From an uncultured Actinomycetes bacterium (GTDB lineage: Bacteria > Actinomycetota > Actinomycetes > Nanopelagicales > Nanopelagicaceae), in NCBI GenBank assembly GCA_903921405.1, contig CAIXPV010000177.1:1-5289 (forward strand): a DNA stretch of 5,289 bases. The letters run 5' to 3'. The first letter of the stretch is position 1. The number at the start of each line of letters is the position of its first letter. The notes below the pieces were generated by a model that did no database searches, was not told the origin of the DNA, and saw only the letters and a list, made by a program, of their open reading frames with translations. Shown piece by piece: positions 5,215-5,289 of this stretch. A program made the position numbers and the translations under genes.

Positions 5215-5289
5215 AGACGTTCCTGCTGATTTTTGCAGGGGCTGAGGTCTTGGCCTTGGTTTATATGGTTTGGTATCACTTCAATAGAG
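5211..5289 (+). CDS. N-terminus of a third membrane protein (3' end outside window)
   Basis: A reading frame starts with GTG at 5211, overlapping the TGA of the DoxX-like gene as GTGA, and stays open to the window edge. The 26 visible residues begin MKTFLLIFAGAEVLALVY and continue MVWYHFNR: one Lys, then a hydrophobic stretch of about 18-20 residues and a basic end, which fits a transmembrane helix or signal anchor. The four-base overlap and a GGAG site 9 bases upstream make it a likely third member of the heliorhodopsin operon. Too little is visible to name a family. Confidence 0.6.
   Translation, partial: MKTFLLIFAGAEVLALVYMVWYHFNR

Overview
The window is a piece of a bacterial chromosome with mid-range GC (roughly mid-40s percent, judged by eye). 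Genes are tightly packed, and no RNA genes, CRISPR arrays or insertion sequences were found. The most diagnostic gene is a heliorhodopsin at 4040-4801. From memory it is very close to the founding heliorhodopsin, 48C12, which came from a freshwater actinobacterial fosmid. Together with the small intergenic gaps, the scarcity of Shine-Dalgarno sites at some starts and the moderate GC, this suggests a planktonic freshwater actinobacterium of the acI/Nanopelagicales type. That assignment is an inference, not something the sequence proves.

Layout, left to right. Positions 2-337 (+) hold the C-terminal part of a GNAT acetyltransferase, cut by the window edge. It converges on a two-gene ABC transporter operon on the minus strand: a MacB/FtsX-type permease (2572-1046, GTG start) followed directly by its LolD/MacB-type ATPase (1045-356), joined as TAAATG. 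A 163-bp gap (2573-2735) holds the operon's likely promoter and a terminator-like inverted repeat. It is followed by a MOSC-domain protein (minus, start 3506 or 3515), a 16-bp perfect palindrome (3565-3580), and a small protein with a probable dimeric alpha/beta-barrel fold (3908-3585, minus).

A 131-bp divergent promoter region (3909-4039) separates the minus-strand block from a plus-strand operon. This operon consists of heliorhodopsin (4040-4801), a DoxX-like four-helix membrane protein (4801-5214, TAATG overlap) and a third membrane protein (from 5211, GTGA overlap) that runs off the right edge. The overlaps imply translational coupling, so the three membrane proteins are probably made together.

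The heliorhodopsin operon is the most interesting part of the window. Heliorhodopsins bind retinal, have inverted membrane topology and have no settled general function, so co-translated partners are functional leads. The nearby DoxX-like, MOSC and small alpha/beta-barrel proteins belong to families often linked to redox or oxidative chemistry, but any functional link to light sensing is speculative.
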